Shown one piece after another: positions 17,903-26,587 of a stretch of DNA of 43,132 nt; position 1 is the stretch's first letter, and each line of letters begins with the position of its first letter. A program made the translations under genes and the position numbers. The stretch spans positions 1 to 43,132 of the forward strand of contig NZ_JACZFR010000015.1 of NCBI RefSeq assembly GCF_014904815.1, read 5' to 3'. The notes beneath the pieces are model-generated. The model was not told where the DNA came from. It did not search any database and was given only the letters and a program-made list of their open reading frames with translations. Source of the DNA: Microbulbifer taiwanensis. Its GTDB lineage: Bacteria > Pseudomonadota > Gammaproteobacteria > Pseudomonadales > Cellvibrionaceae.

Positions 17903-18478
17903 ATGAGCCGTCGCAACGCCAGCCGCCGCAGCAACAGTGCCACGGGCAAGCCCGCCTGGGTCTGGTTTGTACTGGGCAACTTCGTCGGCGGCTTCGTGGT
18001 CTTCATGATCTTCCTGCACGGCCTCAAGCAGGACGGCAAGCCGGTCACCGTCGCCAAACGCCAGCAGCCGGCCGAGCAGGCGGAGGACAAATCACAGGCG
18101 CCGCGTTTCGATTTCTACACACTGCTGCAGGAAAATGAGGTATCGGTGCCGCCGCCGAAAACCGCGCAGCCGACGCGGCGCCACGCCGACGATACCGGTT
18201 CTAAGAATACCAGTTCTGACAGGGCCGCCAGCGAACCGGCGCTGGTCTACATACTGCAGGCCGCTTCCTTCCGCGATAAGTCGGAAGCGGAGAAGCTGCG
18301 CGCCCAACTCACCCTGGCCAACCTGGACGTGCAGGTGGAAACCGCGAGCGACAGCCGCGGCACCTGGCACCGGGTGCTGGTTGGTCCCTACAGCAGCCGC
18401 TCCCGCGTCGCCAAGGCGCGCGAGGTGCTTGCTGACCACAGGCTGATGCCGCTGGTACTGAAACGCCCGGCGCGCTAG
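17903..18478 (+). CDS. SPOR-domain (FtsN-like) cell division protein
   Basis: A 191-residue bitopic inner-membrane protein. It has a short basic cytoplasmic N-terminus, one membrane helix at about 17-39, a periplasmic linker rich in P, K and T, and a C-terminal SPOR domain at about 112-190 (YILQAASFRDKSEAEKLRAQL ... HRVLVGPYSSRSRVAKAREVL). SPOR domains bind denuded glycan at the septum. GGGAAG lies 9 bases before the ATG. In Pseudomonas this gene follows priA and argS; here argS is missing and the gap to priA is 87 bases. An FtsN role is likely but not proven. Confidence 0.85.
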   Translation: MSRRNASRRSNSATGKPAWVWFVLGNFVGGFVVFMIFLHGLKQDGKPVTVAKRQQPAEQAEDKSQAPRFDFYTLLQENEVSVPPPKTAQPTRRHADDTGSKNTSSDRAASEPALVYILQAASFRDKSEAEKLRAQLTLANLDVQVETASDSRGTWHRVLVGPYSSRSRVAKAREVLADHRLMPLVLKRPAR

Positions 18479-18489
18479 CTGAGCCCGAC

Positions 18490-18726
18490 CTAGAGCTGCG
18501 ACTTCACCAGCTTGCGCGTCAGCCAGTGCGCCAGCGGCGCGATCAGCGACACCAGCGGGAAGGCCACTATCCACGCCACCAAGAAGGCGCGCAGCCAGCG
18601 CATCCAGAAGCCCGCATCCAGGCCGGTGTTGATAAAGGTGATCACCCCGGACATCAGCAGTGACATCATGCAGGACATGAACAGGGCGAATACCAGGGTG
18701 TAGAAGCGCGAGGACAGGGAGCTCAA
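18490..18726 (-). CDS. DUF2798 family small membrane protein
   Basis: A 78-residue protein with two hydrophobic helices (FYTLVFALFMSCMMSLLMSGVITF and WLRAFLVAWIVAFPLVSLIAPL), the layout of DUF2798 proteins of unknown function. The likely start is TTG at 18726 with TGGAG about 7 bases upstream; the frame is open to 18798 but the extra residues are polar and have no start signal. It is convergent with the SPOR gene. Confidence 0.75.
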   Translation of the reverse strand: MSSLSSRFYTLVFALFMSCMMSLLMSGVITFINTGLDAGFWMRWLRAFLVAWIVAFPLVSLIAPLAHWLTRKLVKSQL

Positions 18727-18861
18727 TGCAATTCTCCAGGGGATACAGCTGCGCGCATTATAGCCATCTCTGTTGAAATTCCGCCCCGCCGACCACACTT
18801 ACTGAATTCGGCACAGATTTCCCTTGTAGATACTCTGTCGCAAAACAAGCTTTAAATCGTT

Positions 18862-18928
18862 CGTCATACCGGCGAAAGCCGGTATCCAGTTCAGTGGCAC
18901 CTGGATTCCGGCCTGCGCCGGAATGACG
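18862..18928. repeat. Paired palindromic repeat, copy 1 (CGTCAT family)
   Basis: Two 28-base units face each other (18862-18889 and 18901-18928) with an 11-base spacer. Each unit is itself palindromic around CCGGC..GCCGG, starting CGTCAT and ending in TCCAG. Two more copies occur at 29903-29971 and 36234-36303. This is a REP/BIME-like element. Confidence 0.8.
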
Positions 18929-18942
18929 ACAGTACTCTGTAG

Positions 18943-18963
18943 GGGCGAATCTTGTGTTCGCCC
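18943..18963. repeat. Small hairpin repeat before hslV
   Basis: GGGCGAA and TTCGCCC form a 7-base stem around a 7-base loop. The 13-mer CTTGTGTTCGCCC on its right side recurs exactly in the FKBP terminator at 6973-6985, so the two may be copies of one hairpin family. Confidence 0.45.
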
Positions 18964-19010
18964 GGCCGCGGCCACCTGCAGGCACCGACCCGAAAACCAA
19001 GGGGCTCCAA

Positions 19011-19550
19011 TTGGAACAATATCGCGGAACCACAATCCTCTCCTGCCGCCGCAACGGCAAAGTCGTCATCGGCGGCGACGGCCAGGTCTCCATGGGCAAC
19101 ACCGTCATGAAAGGCAATGCGCGCAAGGTGCGCCGCCTGCACGACAACAAGGTGATCGCCGGTTTCGCCGGCGGCACCGCCGACGCCTTTACCCTGTTCG
19201 AGCGCTTCGAGGCCAAGCTCGAGGCCCACGGCGGCCAGCTGACCCGCGCCGCGGTGGAACTGGCCAAGGACTGGCGCACCGACCGCGCCCTGCGCCGCCT
19301 CGAGGCCCTGCTGGCCGTGGCCGACGCCACCGCCAGCCTGATCATCACCGGCAACGGCGATGTGATACAGCCGGAGGACGACCTGATCGCCATTGGCTCC
19401 GGCGGCCCCTTCGCCCAGTCCGCTGCCCGCGCGCTACTGGACAACACCGACATGGACGCCCGCGCCATCGTCGAGCAGGGCCTGAAGATCGCCGGCGATA
19501 TCTGTGTCTACACCAACCAGAATCACACCATCGAAGAATTGAGTTACTGA
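19011..19550 (+). CDS. hslV: ATP-dependent protease proteolytic subunit HslV
   Basis: The threonine peptidase of the HslUV (ClpQY) protease. The 179-residue product reads [26 protein letters not shown], so processing after Gly exposes the catalytic Thr of TTI. Family features [33 protein letters not shown] and [16 protein letters not shown] are intact. The start is TTG at 19011, with AAGGGG about 7 bases upstream. The frame runs further to 18954 but that part crosses the repeat. hslU follows after an unusually long 197-base gap. Confidence 0.95.
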   Translation: MEQYRGTTILSCRRNGKVVIGGDGQVSMGNTVMKGNARKVRRLHDNKVIAGFAGGTADAFTLFERFEAKLEAHGGQLTRAAVELAKDWRTDRALRRLEALLAVADATASLIITGNGDVIQPEDDLIAIGSGGPFAQSAARALLDNTDMDARAIVEQGLKIAGDICVYTNQNHTIEELSY

Positions 19551-19574
19551 CGAAGTACCGCACCCCGAATCGAA

Positions 19575-19689
19575 GGCGGCGTGCCGGGGCAAAGGTTTCA
19601 AAACTGTCGGAAACAGGGACGTTTCCGACAGAGCGTACAGGGACGTATTCACAGCGGTTTTGAAACCTTTGCCCCGGTGCGTCGCCGCC
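19575..19689. repeat. Nested inverted repeat between hslV and hslU
   Basis: Perfect 21-base arms (19584-19604 and 19657-19677; core AAAGGTTTCAAAAC) are flanked by outer arms GGCGGCG / CGCCGCC. They enclose a second 10-base hairpin TGTCGGAAAC / GTTTCCGACA. The 10-mer ACAGGGACGT is directly repeated at 19613 and 19637. The element could form a cruciform or strong RNA hairpin within the operon. Confidence 0.85.
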
Positions 19690-19747
19690 ACCGCACCAGC
19701 TTAGTGGAGCGGGGGGGGTACCAAGAGAATTTGGACCGGGAATTTCC

Positions 19748-21067
19748 ATGTCCGGATCCCCAATGACCCCCCCCGAAAACGTCCACGAACTCGACCGCCA
19801 TATCGTTGGCCAGCAGGACGCCAAGCGCGCCGTGGCCATTGCGCTGCGCAACCGCTGGCGGCGCATGCAGGTGAGCGAGGAGCTGCGCGCGGAGATCACC
19901 CCGAAAAATATCCTGATGATCGGCCCCACCGGTGTCGGCAAGACCGAGATCGCCCGCCGCCTGGCCAAGCTCGCCGGCGCCCCCTTTATCAAGGTGGAGG
20001 CGACCAAGTTCACCGAAGTGGGCTATGTCGGCCGCGACGTCGAATCCATAGTGCGTGACCTGGTGGAAATGGCGGTGAAGCTGGAACGCGAAAAGGCCAT
20101 GTCCGGCGTAGAGCAGCGCGCAATGGACGCCGCCGAGGAGCGTATCCTCGACGCCCTGCTGCCCCCGGCCCGCTCCACCGAGCCCGGCGACAAGGATTCC
20201 GGCACCCGGCAGCTGTTCCGCAAGAAGCTGCGCGAGGGCCAGCTGGACGACAAGGAAATCGAGTTAGACATGGCCGTATCGCCCATGGGGGTGGAAATCA
20301 TGGCGCCCCCCGGCATGGAGGAAATGACCAACCAGCTGCAGGGCATGTTCTCCAATATGGCCCAGGGCAAGACCAAGAAGCGCAAGCTCACGGTCAAGCA
20401 GGCCCTGAAACAGCTCACCGATGAGGAGGCGGCCAAGCTGGTCAACGACGAGGAAATCAAGACTCGCGCCATCCAGTCCGCGGAGCAGAACGGCATTGTC
20501 TTCCTCGACGAGATCGACAAGGTGGCCAAGCGCCAGGAGAGCGGCGGTGCCGACGTGTCCCGCGAGGGCGTGCAGCGCGACCTGCTGCCGCTGATCGAGG
20601 GCAGCACCATCACCACCAAGTACGGCATGATCAAGACCGACCATATCCTGTTTATCGCTTCGGGCGCCTTCCACCTGTCCAAGCCGTCGGACCTGATCCC
20701 GGAACTGCAGGGGCGCCTGCCGATTCGCGTGGAGCTGAGTTCGCTCACCTCCGGTGACTTCCAGCGCATACTCACAGAGCCATCCGCGTCCCTGACCGAA
20801 CAGCAGAAAGCGCTGCTCGCCACCGAGGGCACACAGCTGGAATTCTCCGAGGACGGCATTCGCCGCATCGCCGAAGTGGCATTCGACGTGAACGAGCGCA
20901 CCGAAAATATCGGCGCGCGTCGCCTGCACACAGTGCTGGAGAGACTGCTGGAGGAAATCTCCTTCGACGCCGACGGCGGCAAGACGATTACCATCGACGC
21001 CGAATATGTGGACAACCACCTGGGCGAACTGAGCCAGGACGAAGACCTGTCTCGCTTTATCCTGTAA
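19748..21067 (+). CDS. hslU: ATP-dependent protease ATPase subunit HslU
   Basis: The AAA+ unfoldase that feeds HslV. The 439-residue protein has Walker A GPTGVGKT (59-66), Walker B VFLDEID (251-257), the I-domain between them, sensor-2 region [22 protein letters not shown] and the C-terminal tail LSRFIL that docks into HslV. The start at 19748 agrees with the E. coli form (MSEMTPREIV); an ATG at 19763 is an alternative. Expression from the hslV promoter would have to pass the large hairpin in between. Confidence 0.96.
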   Translation: MSGSPMTPPENVHELDRHIVGQQDAKRAVAIALRNRWRRMQVSEELRAEITPKNILMIGPTGVGKTEIARRLAKLAGAPFIKVEATKFTEVGYVGRDVESIVRDLVEMAVKLEREKAMSGVEQRAMDAAEERILDALLPPARSTEPGDKDSGTRQLFRKKLREGQLDDKEIELDMAVSPMGVEIMAPPGMEEMTNQLQGMFSNMAQGKTKKRKLTVKQALKQLTDEEAAKLVNDEEIKTRAIQSAEQNGIVFLDEIDKVAKRQESGGADVSREGVQRDLLPLIEGSTITTKYGMIKTDHILFIASGAFHLSKPSDLIPELQGRLPIRVELSSLTSGDFQRILTEPSASLTEQQKALLATEGTQLEFSEDGIRRIAEVAFDVNERTENIGARRLHTVLERLLEEISFDADGGKTITIDAEYVDNHLGELSQDEDLSRFIL

Positions 21068-21086
21068 TCCGGATCCCGTAAGAAAA

Positions 21087-21118
21087 GCGCCCCTCTCCCG
21101 CTTGCGGGGGAGGGGGCG
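21087..21118. terminator. GC-rich stem-loop between hslU and DUF971 gene
   Basis: A GC-rich inverted repeat (GCGCCCCTCTCCCGC against GCGGGGGAGGGGGCG) starts 20 bases after hslU and ends before the next gene. It has no T-run, so it may only attenuate readthrough. Confidence 0.4.
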
Positions 21119-21143
21119 AAAGTGGCCCCGACAACAGATAACT

Positions 21144-21521
21144 ATGAAAGCCCCAAAAAAAATCCGCCTAAACCGTGCCGAGAAAACTCTGCAAGTCGCA
21201 TTCGCCGATGCCGAATACCAGCTGCCGGCCGAATACCTGCGCGTCTTCTCCCCCAGCGCCGAGGTGCGCGGCCACGGCGCCAGTGAACCGGTGCTGGTCA
21301 GCGGCAAACTGCACGTGGGTATCGACAAGGTCGAGGCCGCCGGCCGCTACGCGCTGAAAATCACCTTCGACGACGGCCACGACAGCGGTATTTACACGTG
21401 GAGCTATCTGCGCGAACTGGGAGAAAACCGCGCGGACAACTGGGAGGCATACCTGCAGCGCCTGCGTTCTGCGGGAAAGGGCCGCGACCCGGACGAGAGC
21501 GCGGTAAAAATCATCGGCTGA
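21144..21521 (+). CDS. DUF971 domain protein (gamma-butyrobetaine hydroxylase N-terminal-like)
   Basis: A 125-residue protein with the DUF971 / GBBH-like N-terminal domain: LPAEYLRVFSPSAEVRGHG and ALKITFDDGHDSGIYTWSYLREL are signatures. The family is linked to Fe-S or zinc handling, but the role of stand-alone forms is unsettled. The start MKAPKK is chosen because the upstream in-frame ATG at 21102 lies within the stem-loop. It follows hslU, as PA5055 follows hslU in Pseudomonas. Confidence 0.88.
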   Translation: MKAPKKIRLNRAEKTLQVAFADAEYQLPAEYLRVFSPSAEVRGHGASEPVLVSGKLHVGIDKVEAAGRYALKITFDDGHDSGIYTWSYLRELGENRADNWEAYLQRLRSAGKGRDPDESAVKIIG

Positions 21522-21652
21522 GAAATCGATAACCGAAAATAATCGGAGAAATAAAAATCATCCTGCCCTGAATAATTTAACAGGCGCGTAATTCCCCCGT
21601 CATAATTCCGGACTCTAATGCGGGCCAAATCCATGAGTACCGGAGGCTCTCC

Positions 21653-23188
21653 ATGGCAAAGCGATTTGCCCGCGCACTCGCTGCGTCCTGTCTTTTCCCC
21701 CTGATCCCCGCAGCGCAGGCTGCCGACCTGCCGGACTACCAGAGCAACAGCGACTGGTTTACCGACGGCGCCAGCCGGGTCGAATCCCGGGCCGCGGAAT
21801 CCCGCAGCGACGTCACCGCGAAGAATGTAATCCTGTTCGTCGGCGACGGCATGGGCATCTCCACCCTGACCGCCGCGCGCATCCTCGAGGGCCAGCTGCG
21901 CGGCGAGGACGGTGAGGAAAATGCCCTCTCCTTCGAGGAGTTTCCCCACAGCGCCCTGATCAAGACCTACAACACCAACCAGCAGACCTCGGATTCCGCC
22001 GGCACCATGACTGCGATGATGACTGGGGTGAAAACCAGGGCCGGGGTGATCAATGTCGACGAGGAGGCCCTGCGCGCCGACTGCGCGGGCAGCCAGGGCA
22101 GGGAGCTGAACACCTTTCTCGAGCTGATGGAGAGCCGCGGCAGATCCACCGGCATCGTCTCCACCGCGCGCATCACCCACGCTACCCCGGCCGCCACCTA
22201 TGCGCGCAGCCCGGAGCGGGACTGGGAATACAGCGCCGATGGCGACTGCACCGATATCGCCGCGCAACTGGTCGAACTCGAAGTCGGCGATGGCCTGGAT
22301 GTGATCCTCGGCGGCGGCCGCCGCAACTTCATTACTGCGGACGACGGCGGGAAGCGCGAAGACGGCCGCGGCCTGACCGCCGAAAGGCTGCAGCGCTACG
22401 ACGGCGGGCAGCAGGGCGTGTACCTGCAGAGCGGCGCCGAGCTGGCGGCTCTGGACCCGGCTTCCACCGACAAGCTGCTGGGACTCTTCACCAGCAGCCA
22501 TATGAGTTACGATGCCGACCGGGTGGCAAAAGGCGCCGATGAGCCCAGTATCGCCGAGATGACCACTGCGGCCATCGACCTGCTGCAGAAGAACGACGAC
22601 GGCTATTTCCTGATGGTTGAATCCGGCCGCATCGACCACGGCCACCACGCTGGCAACGCCTACAGCGCGCTGCACGATGCCATCGCCTTCTCCGATGCGG
22701 TACGGGCCGCGACGGAGAAAGTGGATCTGAAGGAGACGCTCATCCTGGTGACCGCCGACCACAGCCACGTACTGACCATCGCCGGCTACCCGACCCGGGG
22801 CAATCCGATTCTCGGCAAGATGATCACCAACGATGCCAGCGGTGCGCCGCAGGCAGAGGCCGGTGCGGCGGCGGACGGCCTGCCCTACACGACGCTTTCC
22901 TACGCCAACGGCCTCGGCTATGCCGACCGGGGAGACGAGACGGATGCGGACCTGCGCTACAACCTGGCCGCCGACACCGGGCGTGTGGACCTGAGCGCCG
23001 TGGACACAGCGGCGCCGGGTTTCCACCAGGAGGCGCTGGTGCCGCTGGGCTCCGAGAGCCACGCCGGCGAGGACATCAGCCTGCACGCCACCGGCGCCGG
23101 TAGCCGGCTGGTACAGGGCACTCTGGAACAGAGCGCCGTTTTTCACCTGATGGTCGGCGCAACCGGCCTGTCGGTGACCGCGGAATAA
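21653..23188 (+). CDS. Alkaline phosphatase, secreted form
   Basis: A 511-residue periplasmic or secreted phosphomonoesterase that releases phosphate from esters. It has a Sec signal (1-23, ending AQA), metal-binding Asp65 in FVGDGMG, nucleophile Ser115 in SDSAGT, the RIDHGHHAG metal site at about 325, VTADHSHV at about 367 and ESHAGED near the end. The RIDHGHH motif and the RGNPILG and HAGED segments resemble animal-type alkaline phosphatases more than E. coli PhoA, which has Asp/Lys variants there. GGAGG lies about 6 bases before the ATG. A close paralogue follows after 17 bases. Confidence 0.93.
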   Translation: MAKRFARALAASCLFPLIPAAQAADLPDYQSNSDWFTDGASRVESRAAESRSDVTAKNVILFVGDGMGISTLTAARILEGQLRGEDGEENALSFEEFPHSALIKTYNTNQQTSDSAGTMTAMMTGVKTRAGVINVDEEALRADCAGSQGRELNTFLELMESRGRSTGIVSTARITHATPAATYARSPERDWEYSADGDCTDIAAQLVELEVGDGLDVILGGGRRNFITADDGGKREDGRGLTAERLQRYDGGQQGVYLQSGAELAALDPASTDKLLGLFTSSHMSYDADRVAKGADEPSIAEMTTAAIDLLQKNDDGYFLMVESGRIDHGHHAGNAYSALHDAIAFSDAVRAATEKVDLKETLILVTADHSHVLTIAGYPTRGNPILGKMITNDASGAPQAEAGAAADGLPYTTLSYANGLGYADRGDETDADLRYNLAADTGRVDLSAVDTAAPGFHQEALVPLGSESHAGEDISLHATGAGSRLVQGTLEQSAVFHLMVGATGLSVTAE

Positions 23189-23205
23189 TTTGGGGGTAAT
23201 TGACG

Positions 23206-24813
23206 ATGAAACCATTCAATAAACTGGCCCTGGCCTTTTCCATCGCCGCGCTGGCCGCGGGTTGCAGTGACGACAATTCCGGCTCCGATGACCTGGCCCT
23301 GCTGCCGGAACCGCAGCAACAGGTGCTGGGCCTGTCGCAGGCCCAGCGCGACAGCAGCTGGTTCGTGAGCGGCGAGCAGGCCGTGGACCGCGCGCGCGAC
23401 CAGGTGATCGACAACACCCCCGGCGCGGCCAAGAACATCATCCTGTTTGTCGGCGACGGCATGGGTATCTCCACCGTCACCGCCGCACGCATCCTGGCCG
23501 GCCAGCAGCAGGGCCTGAGCGGAGAGGAATACCAGCTCAGCTTCGAGAAGATGCCCTTCGCCGGCCTGGTGAAGACTTACAACACCAACCAGCAGACGCC
23601 CGACTCCGCCGGTACCGCCACCGCCATGGTGACCGGCGTCAAGACCAAGGCCGGCGTACTCAGCGTGGCCGAGGACGTGGCCCGCGGCGACTGCGCCGCC
23701 AGCCTGGAGCGGCCGCTGACCACTGCGCTGGAGCTGGCCGAGGGGCTCGACAAGAGCACCGGTATCATCAGCACCGCGCGCGTCACCCACGCCACCCCGG
23801 GCGCCACCTACGCCAAGGTACCGGAGCGCGACTGGGAATACGCCGCCCCGGCGGGCTGTGTGGATATCGCCACACAGCTGGTGCAGCTGGCGGCCGGCGA
23901 CGGCATCGACCTGGTACTCGGCGGCGCCCGCCGCAACTTCCTGCCCGACACGGTTACCGACCTCGAGGGCGTGGCGGGCAAGCGCGCGGACGGCCGCAAC
24001 CTGGTGGACGAGTGGCAGGAGCGCTACAACGACGGTATCACCAATGCCGCCTACATCGAGGATCGGGCCGGCTTCGCCGGTGTCGACGTGGCCGCCACCG
24101 ACAAGCTGCTGGGCCTGTTCAACGCGTCGCACATGCAGTATGAGGCGGACCGCGGCAACGACGTCGCCGGCGAACCGTCCCTGTCCGAGATGACCGCCAA
24201 GGGCCTGGAACTGCTGGGCAAGAATGACAAGGGATATTTCCTGATGGTCGAGTCCGGCCGCATCGACCACGGCCACCACGCGGGCAGCGCCTACAACGCG
24301 CTCACCGACGCGGTGGAGTTCGCCAGGGCGGTGCAGGTGGCGATGGACAACACCAATCCCGAGGATACCCTGATCATCGTCACCGCGGACCACAGCCACG
24401 TGATGACCATCGCTGGCTACCCGACCCGCGGCAACCCGATTCTCGGCAAGGTGGTGACCAACGACGGCAGCGGCCAGCCGGAAACGGCCCCGAGCCTGGC
24501 CGGTGACGGCCTGCCCTACACCACCATCAGCTACGGCAACGGCTTCGGCTACGCCGATTTCGGCGAGGAGACGGATGCGGACGAGCGCTATGAGCACGAT
24601 ATCGACGCCGGCCGCCAGGACCTGAGCCACGTCGATACCACCGCGTCCGGCTACCACCAGGAGGCACTGGTACCCCTGGCCTCCGAGTCCCATGCCGGTG
24701 AAGACGTCGGCGTCTGGGCCCGCGGTCCGGGTGCGCACCTGGTCAGTGGCACCAACGAGCAGAGTTACCTGTTCCACGTCATGGCCCGCGCCGGTGGCCT
24801 TCTGGGCGAATAA
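23206..24813 (+). CDS. Alkaline phosphatase, lipoprotein form
   Basis: A 535-residue paralogue of the preceding gene, with the same active-site set: FVGDGMG at about 81, PDSAGTATAM at about 132, RIDHGHHAG, VTADHSHVMTIAGYPTRGNPILG and ESHAGEDVGVWARGPGAHLV. Its N-terminus is a lipoprotein signal, LAAGC with Cys20, so it is probably anchored to the membrane. The end segment GEDVGVWARGPGAHLV strongly recalls mammalian enzymes (GEDVAVFARGP). The ATG has GGGGG upstream; a TTG two codons earlier is less likely. The two genes form an operon, perhaps from tandem duplication. No Pho box was recognised. Confidence 0.93.
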   Translation: MKPFNKLALAFSIAALAAGCSDDNSGSDDLALLPEPQQQVLGLSQAQRDSSWFVSGEQAVDRARDQVIDNTPGAAKNIILFVGDGMGISTVTAARILAGQQQGLSGEEYQLSFEKMPFAGLVKTYNTNQQTPDSAGTATAMVTGVKTKAGVLSVAEDVARGDCAASLERPLTTALELAEGLDKSTGIISTARVTHATPGATYAKVPERDWEYAAPAGCVDIATQLVQLAAGDGIDLVLGGARRNFLPDTVTDLEGVAGKRADGRNLVDEWQERYNDGITNAAYIEDRAGFAGVDVAATDKLLGLFNASHMQYEADRGNDVAGEPSLSEMTAKGLELLGKNDKGYFLMVESGRIDHGHHAGSAYNALTDAVEFARAVQVAMDNTNPEDTLIIVTADHSHVMTIAGYPTRGNPILGKVVTNDGSGQPETAPSLAGDGLPYTTISYGNGFGYADFGEETDADERYEHDIDAGRQDLSHVDTTASGYHQEALVPLASESHAGEDVGVWARGPGAHLVSGTNEQSYLFHVMARAGGLLGE

Positions 24814-24890
24814 CCCGGTCGCCTGAACGCAATAAAAAGCCTCACCGAGGGGGGGGCGCCGCCGGGGGGGCGTGTTTTTTTGTGTTTGCT

Positions 24891-24920
24891 GGCAGTGGTG
24901 ACCACTGCCGGGGCTTTTTT
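24891..24920 (+). terminator. Rho-independent terminator of the alkaline phosphatase operon
   Basis: An 8-base stem GGCAGTGG / CCACTGCC with a 3-base loop is followed by GGGGC and six T. A preceding G-rich and T-rich stretch at 24848-24882 may add a second weaker hairpin. Confidence 0.8.
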
Positions 24921-24941
24921 CTGTTGGGATTCAAGCCGCGA

Positions 24942-25499
24942 TTAGACCGCCGTCGCTAAAACCCTCCCGGTTTTCGCGAGCGGTTCCAGTGTCTCGATCA
25001 GTTGGCGGCGTATCGACGCATTGGAGATCTCCGCCCTGTCCATATCGAAGTTGTCGTAAAAGCTCGGCACGGACAGGGACGCGACTACGTCGCCGTCAAA
25101 GAAATGGGCCGAGTTCACCGACGCGGACAGCACACTGCTCGCGCCCCCGGGACCCGGGGAAGTCGCCAGCATCACGATCGGCCTGCCCTGATAGACATTG
25201 CGATTGTGGCGCGACGCCCAGTCGAACAGGTTTTTGTAGGCGACGGCGTGGCCCCCGTTGTGCTCCGCGTAGGAGATCAGCAGGGCATTGGCCCGGGCGA
25301 TCCTGGCCAGGAATCGCTGTGCAGGCTCCGGAATGCCCTCTTCCTCCTCCAGGTCCGCGCTGTAGATCGGCAGCGGGAAGTCGTTGATATCCAGCACCTC
25401 GACTTCCGCCGTCTCTTCAAGCAGTTTGGCCGCGTAGCCAAGCAGCGCCTTGTTGATGGATTTGCGGCTGTTGGTCGCGGCAATTGCCAGTACTTTCAT
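24942..25499 (-). CDS. NAD(P)H-dependent FMN reductase family protein
   Basis: A 185-residue flavodoxin-fold protein. It begins MKVLAIAATNSRKSINKALLGYAA, the FMN phosphate-binding loop, then has DINDFPLPIYSADLE and the family motif SPGPGGASSVL. Such enzymes reduce FMN, quinones or azo compounds. GAGGAG lies about 7 bases before the ATG. It follows the pirin gene on the same strand, 43 bases away, and both are divergent from a LysR regulator. Confidence 0.9.
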   Translation of the reverse strand: MKVLAIAATNSRKSINKALLGYAAKLLEETAEVEVLDINDFPLPIYSADLEEEEGIPEPAQRFLARIARANALLISYAEHNGGHAVAYKNLFDWASRHNRNVYQGRPIVMLATSPGPGGASSVLSASVNSAHFFDGDVVASLSVPSFYDNFDMDRAEISNASIRRQLIETLEPLAKTGRVLATAV

Positions 25500-25542
25500 T
25501 GCAATTCTCCTCAATAAAATTTCGATCGATTCAGTGAATCTG

Positions 25543-26445
25543 TTACAGGCTGCCCAGGCGCCCGGCGGCGTAGTCCGCCTGCACCTGCTGCAACTCCTCG
25601 TCGGAACTCATCACGAATGGCCCCTGCTGGACGAAGTACTCGCCGATCGGCGATCCGGAAAACAGGGCAAAATGCCCGGCATCCGCCGCCATATTGGCGA
25701 GATCCAGCGGCAGGGCGCTGCCTGCAGAGAGGTTTCTGATCGCCACCGCGCGACCGGCGGGCAAGTGGATTGCGCGGTCGCCGGTGGATATCTGCAGGTC
25801 GCCGGCGACGGCGTAGAGCCAGGCACTGTGTTGCGCCGGCAGCGCGTGGGTGTAGCGCGCCCCCGCAGCCAGTTGGCCATCCAGGATGGTGAGCGGCAGC
25901 GCGGGCGAGCGGGCGCCGCTGACACCGCCGCTCTCCCCCAGCACCACGCGCACCCGCACCCCCGGCCCCTCGACAACGGGAATGGATTGCGCCTTCACGT
26001 GGAGCGCGGAAGGCGGCTCGCGTTTCAGTCGCGCCGGCAGGTTGACGAACACCTGCAGCCCTTCGATACGCGCGCCCTCCTTCGGCGCCTCGTCGTGCAG
26101 GGCACCGCGGCCGGCGTTCAGCCAGTAGAGGTCGCCGGGCTGCAGGTCGAGATCATTGCCGAGGGAATCGCGGTTGTTGAAGCGACCGCTGCTGTTCTCG
26201 AACAGCAGCGACACCGCGGCAATGCCCGCGTGGGGGTGGGCGCCGAAAGTCGGCTCTGTCATGGTGTAGTGATCCACCATGATCAGCGGATCCATCAGCC
26301 CGGCGAAGTGGCGCTCCCTAAAGCTGAGGGCCCGGAAACCACTGCCAATCGCCAGCGACTCCCCCCGCACCGCATCGGTGATATCGAAATGGGTGGCGGC
26401 TGTTTCCGTTGTATCCCGCCGTTCCCGCAATTCTGTTCCTGTCAT
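25543..26445 (-). CDS. Pirin family protein
   Basis: A 300-residue bicupin. Metal ligands appear in FGAHPHAGIAAVSLLFE (two His) and in LHDEAPKEGARIEGLQVFVNLP, with the N-terminal VDHYTM typical of pirins. Bacterial pirins include quercetinases and regulators of metabolism; the substrate here is unknown. GGGAG lies about 6 bases before the chosen ATG; an ATG ten codons upstream is less likely. It heads an operon with the FMN reductase gene. Confidence 0.9.
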   Translation of the reverse strand: MTGTELRERRDTTETAATHFDITDAVRGESLAIGSGFRALSFRERHFAGLMDPLIMVDHYTMTEPTFGAHPHAGIAAVSLLFENSSGRFNNRDSLGNDLDLQPGDLYWLNAGRGALHDEAPKEGARIEGLQVFVNLPARLKREPPSALHVKAQSIPVVEGPGVRVRVVLGESGGVSGARSPALPLTILDGQLAAGARYTHALPAQHSAWLYAVAGDLQISTGDRAIHLPAGRAVAIRNLSAGSALPLDLANMAADAGHFALFSGSPIGEYFVQQGPFVMSSDEELQQVQADYAAGRLGSL

Positions 26446-26535
26446 GGCCAGGCTCCCGCTTCTCTGTTGCCTCAAGGTGTTTCAAGAATACAAACGGAAC
26501 GATCTGCGAGAGAAGTGGCAAAAAATCGACTTAAT

Positions 26536-26551
26536 GTTCTAAATATGGAAC
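26536..26551. promoter_or_regulatory. Possible LysR-type operator
   Basis: GTTC (26536-26539) and GAAC (26548-26551) form an interrupted palindrome around AT-rich sequence, in the 142-base gap between the divergent pirin and LysR genes. It has the T-N11-A design expected for LysR regulators. Confidence 0.45.
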
Positions 26552-26587
26552 GATTGACCTGCAGTGGCCGGGACAGGGAGCGAGGCG

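Noticed and set aside
21404..23215. Long minus-strand ORF (603 codons) opposite the first alkaline phosphatase, with a similar one (23143-24777) opposite the second
   Set aside because: Both are high-GC antisense frames over genes with intact catalytic motifs; the two antisense products resemble each other only because the genes are paralogues.
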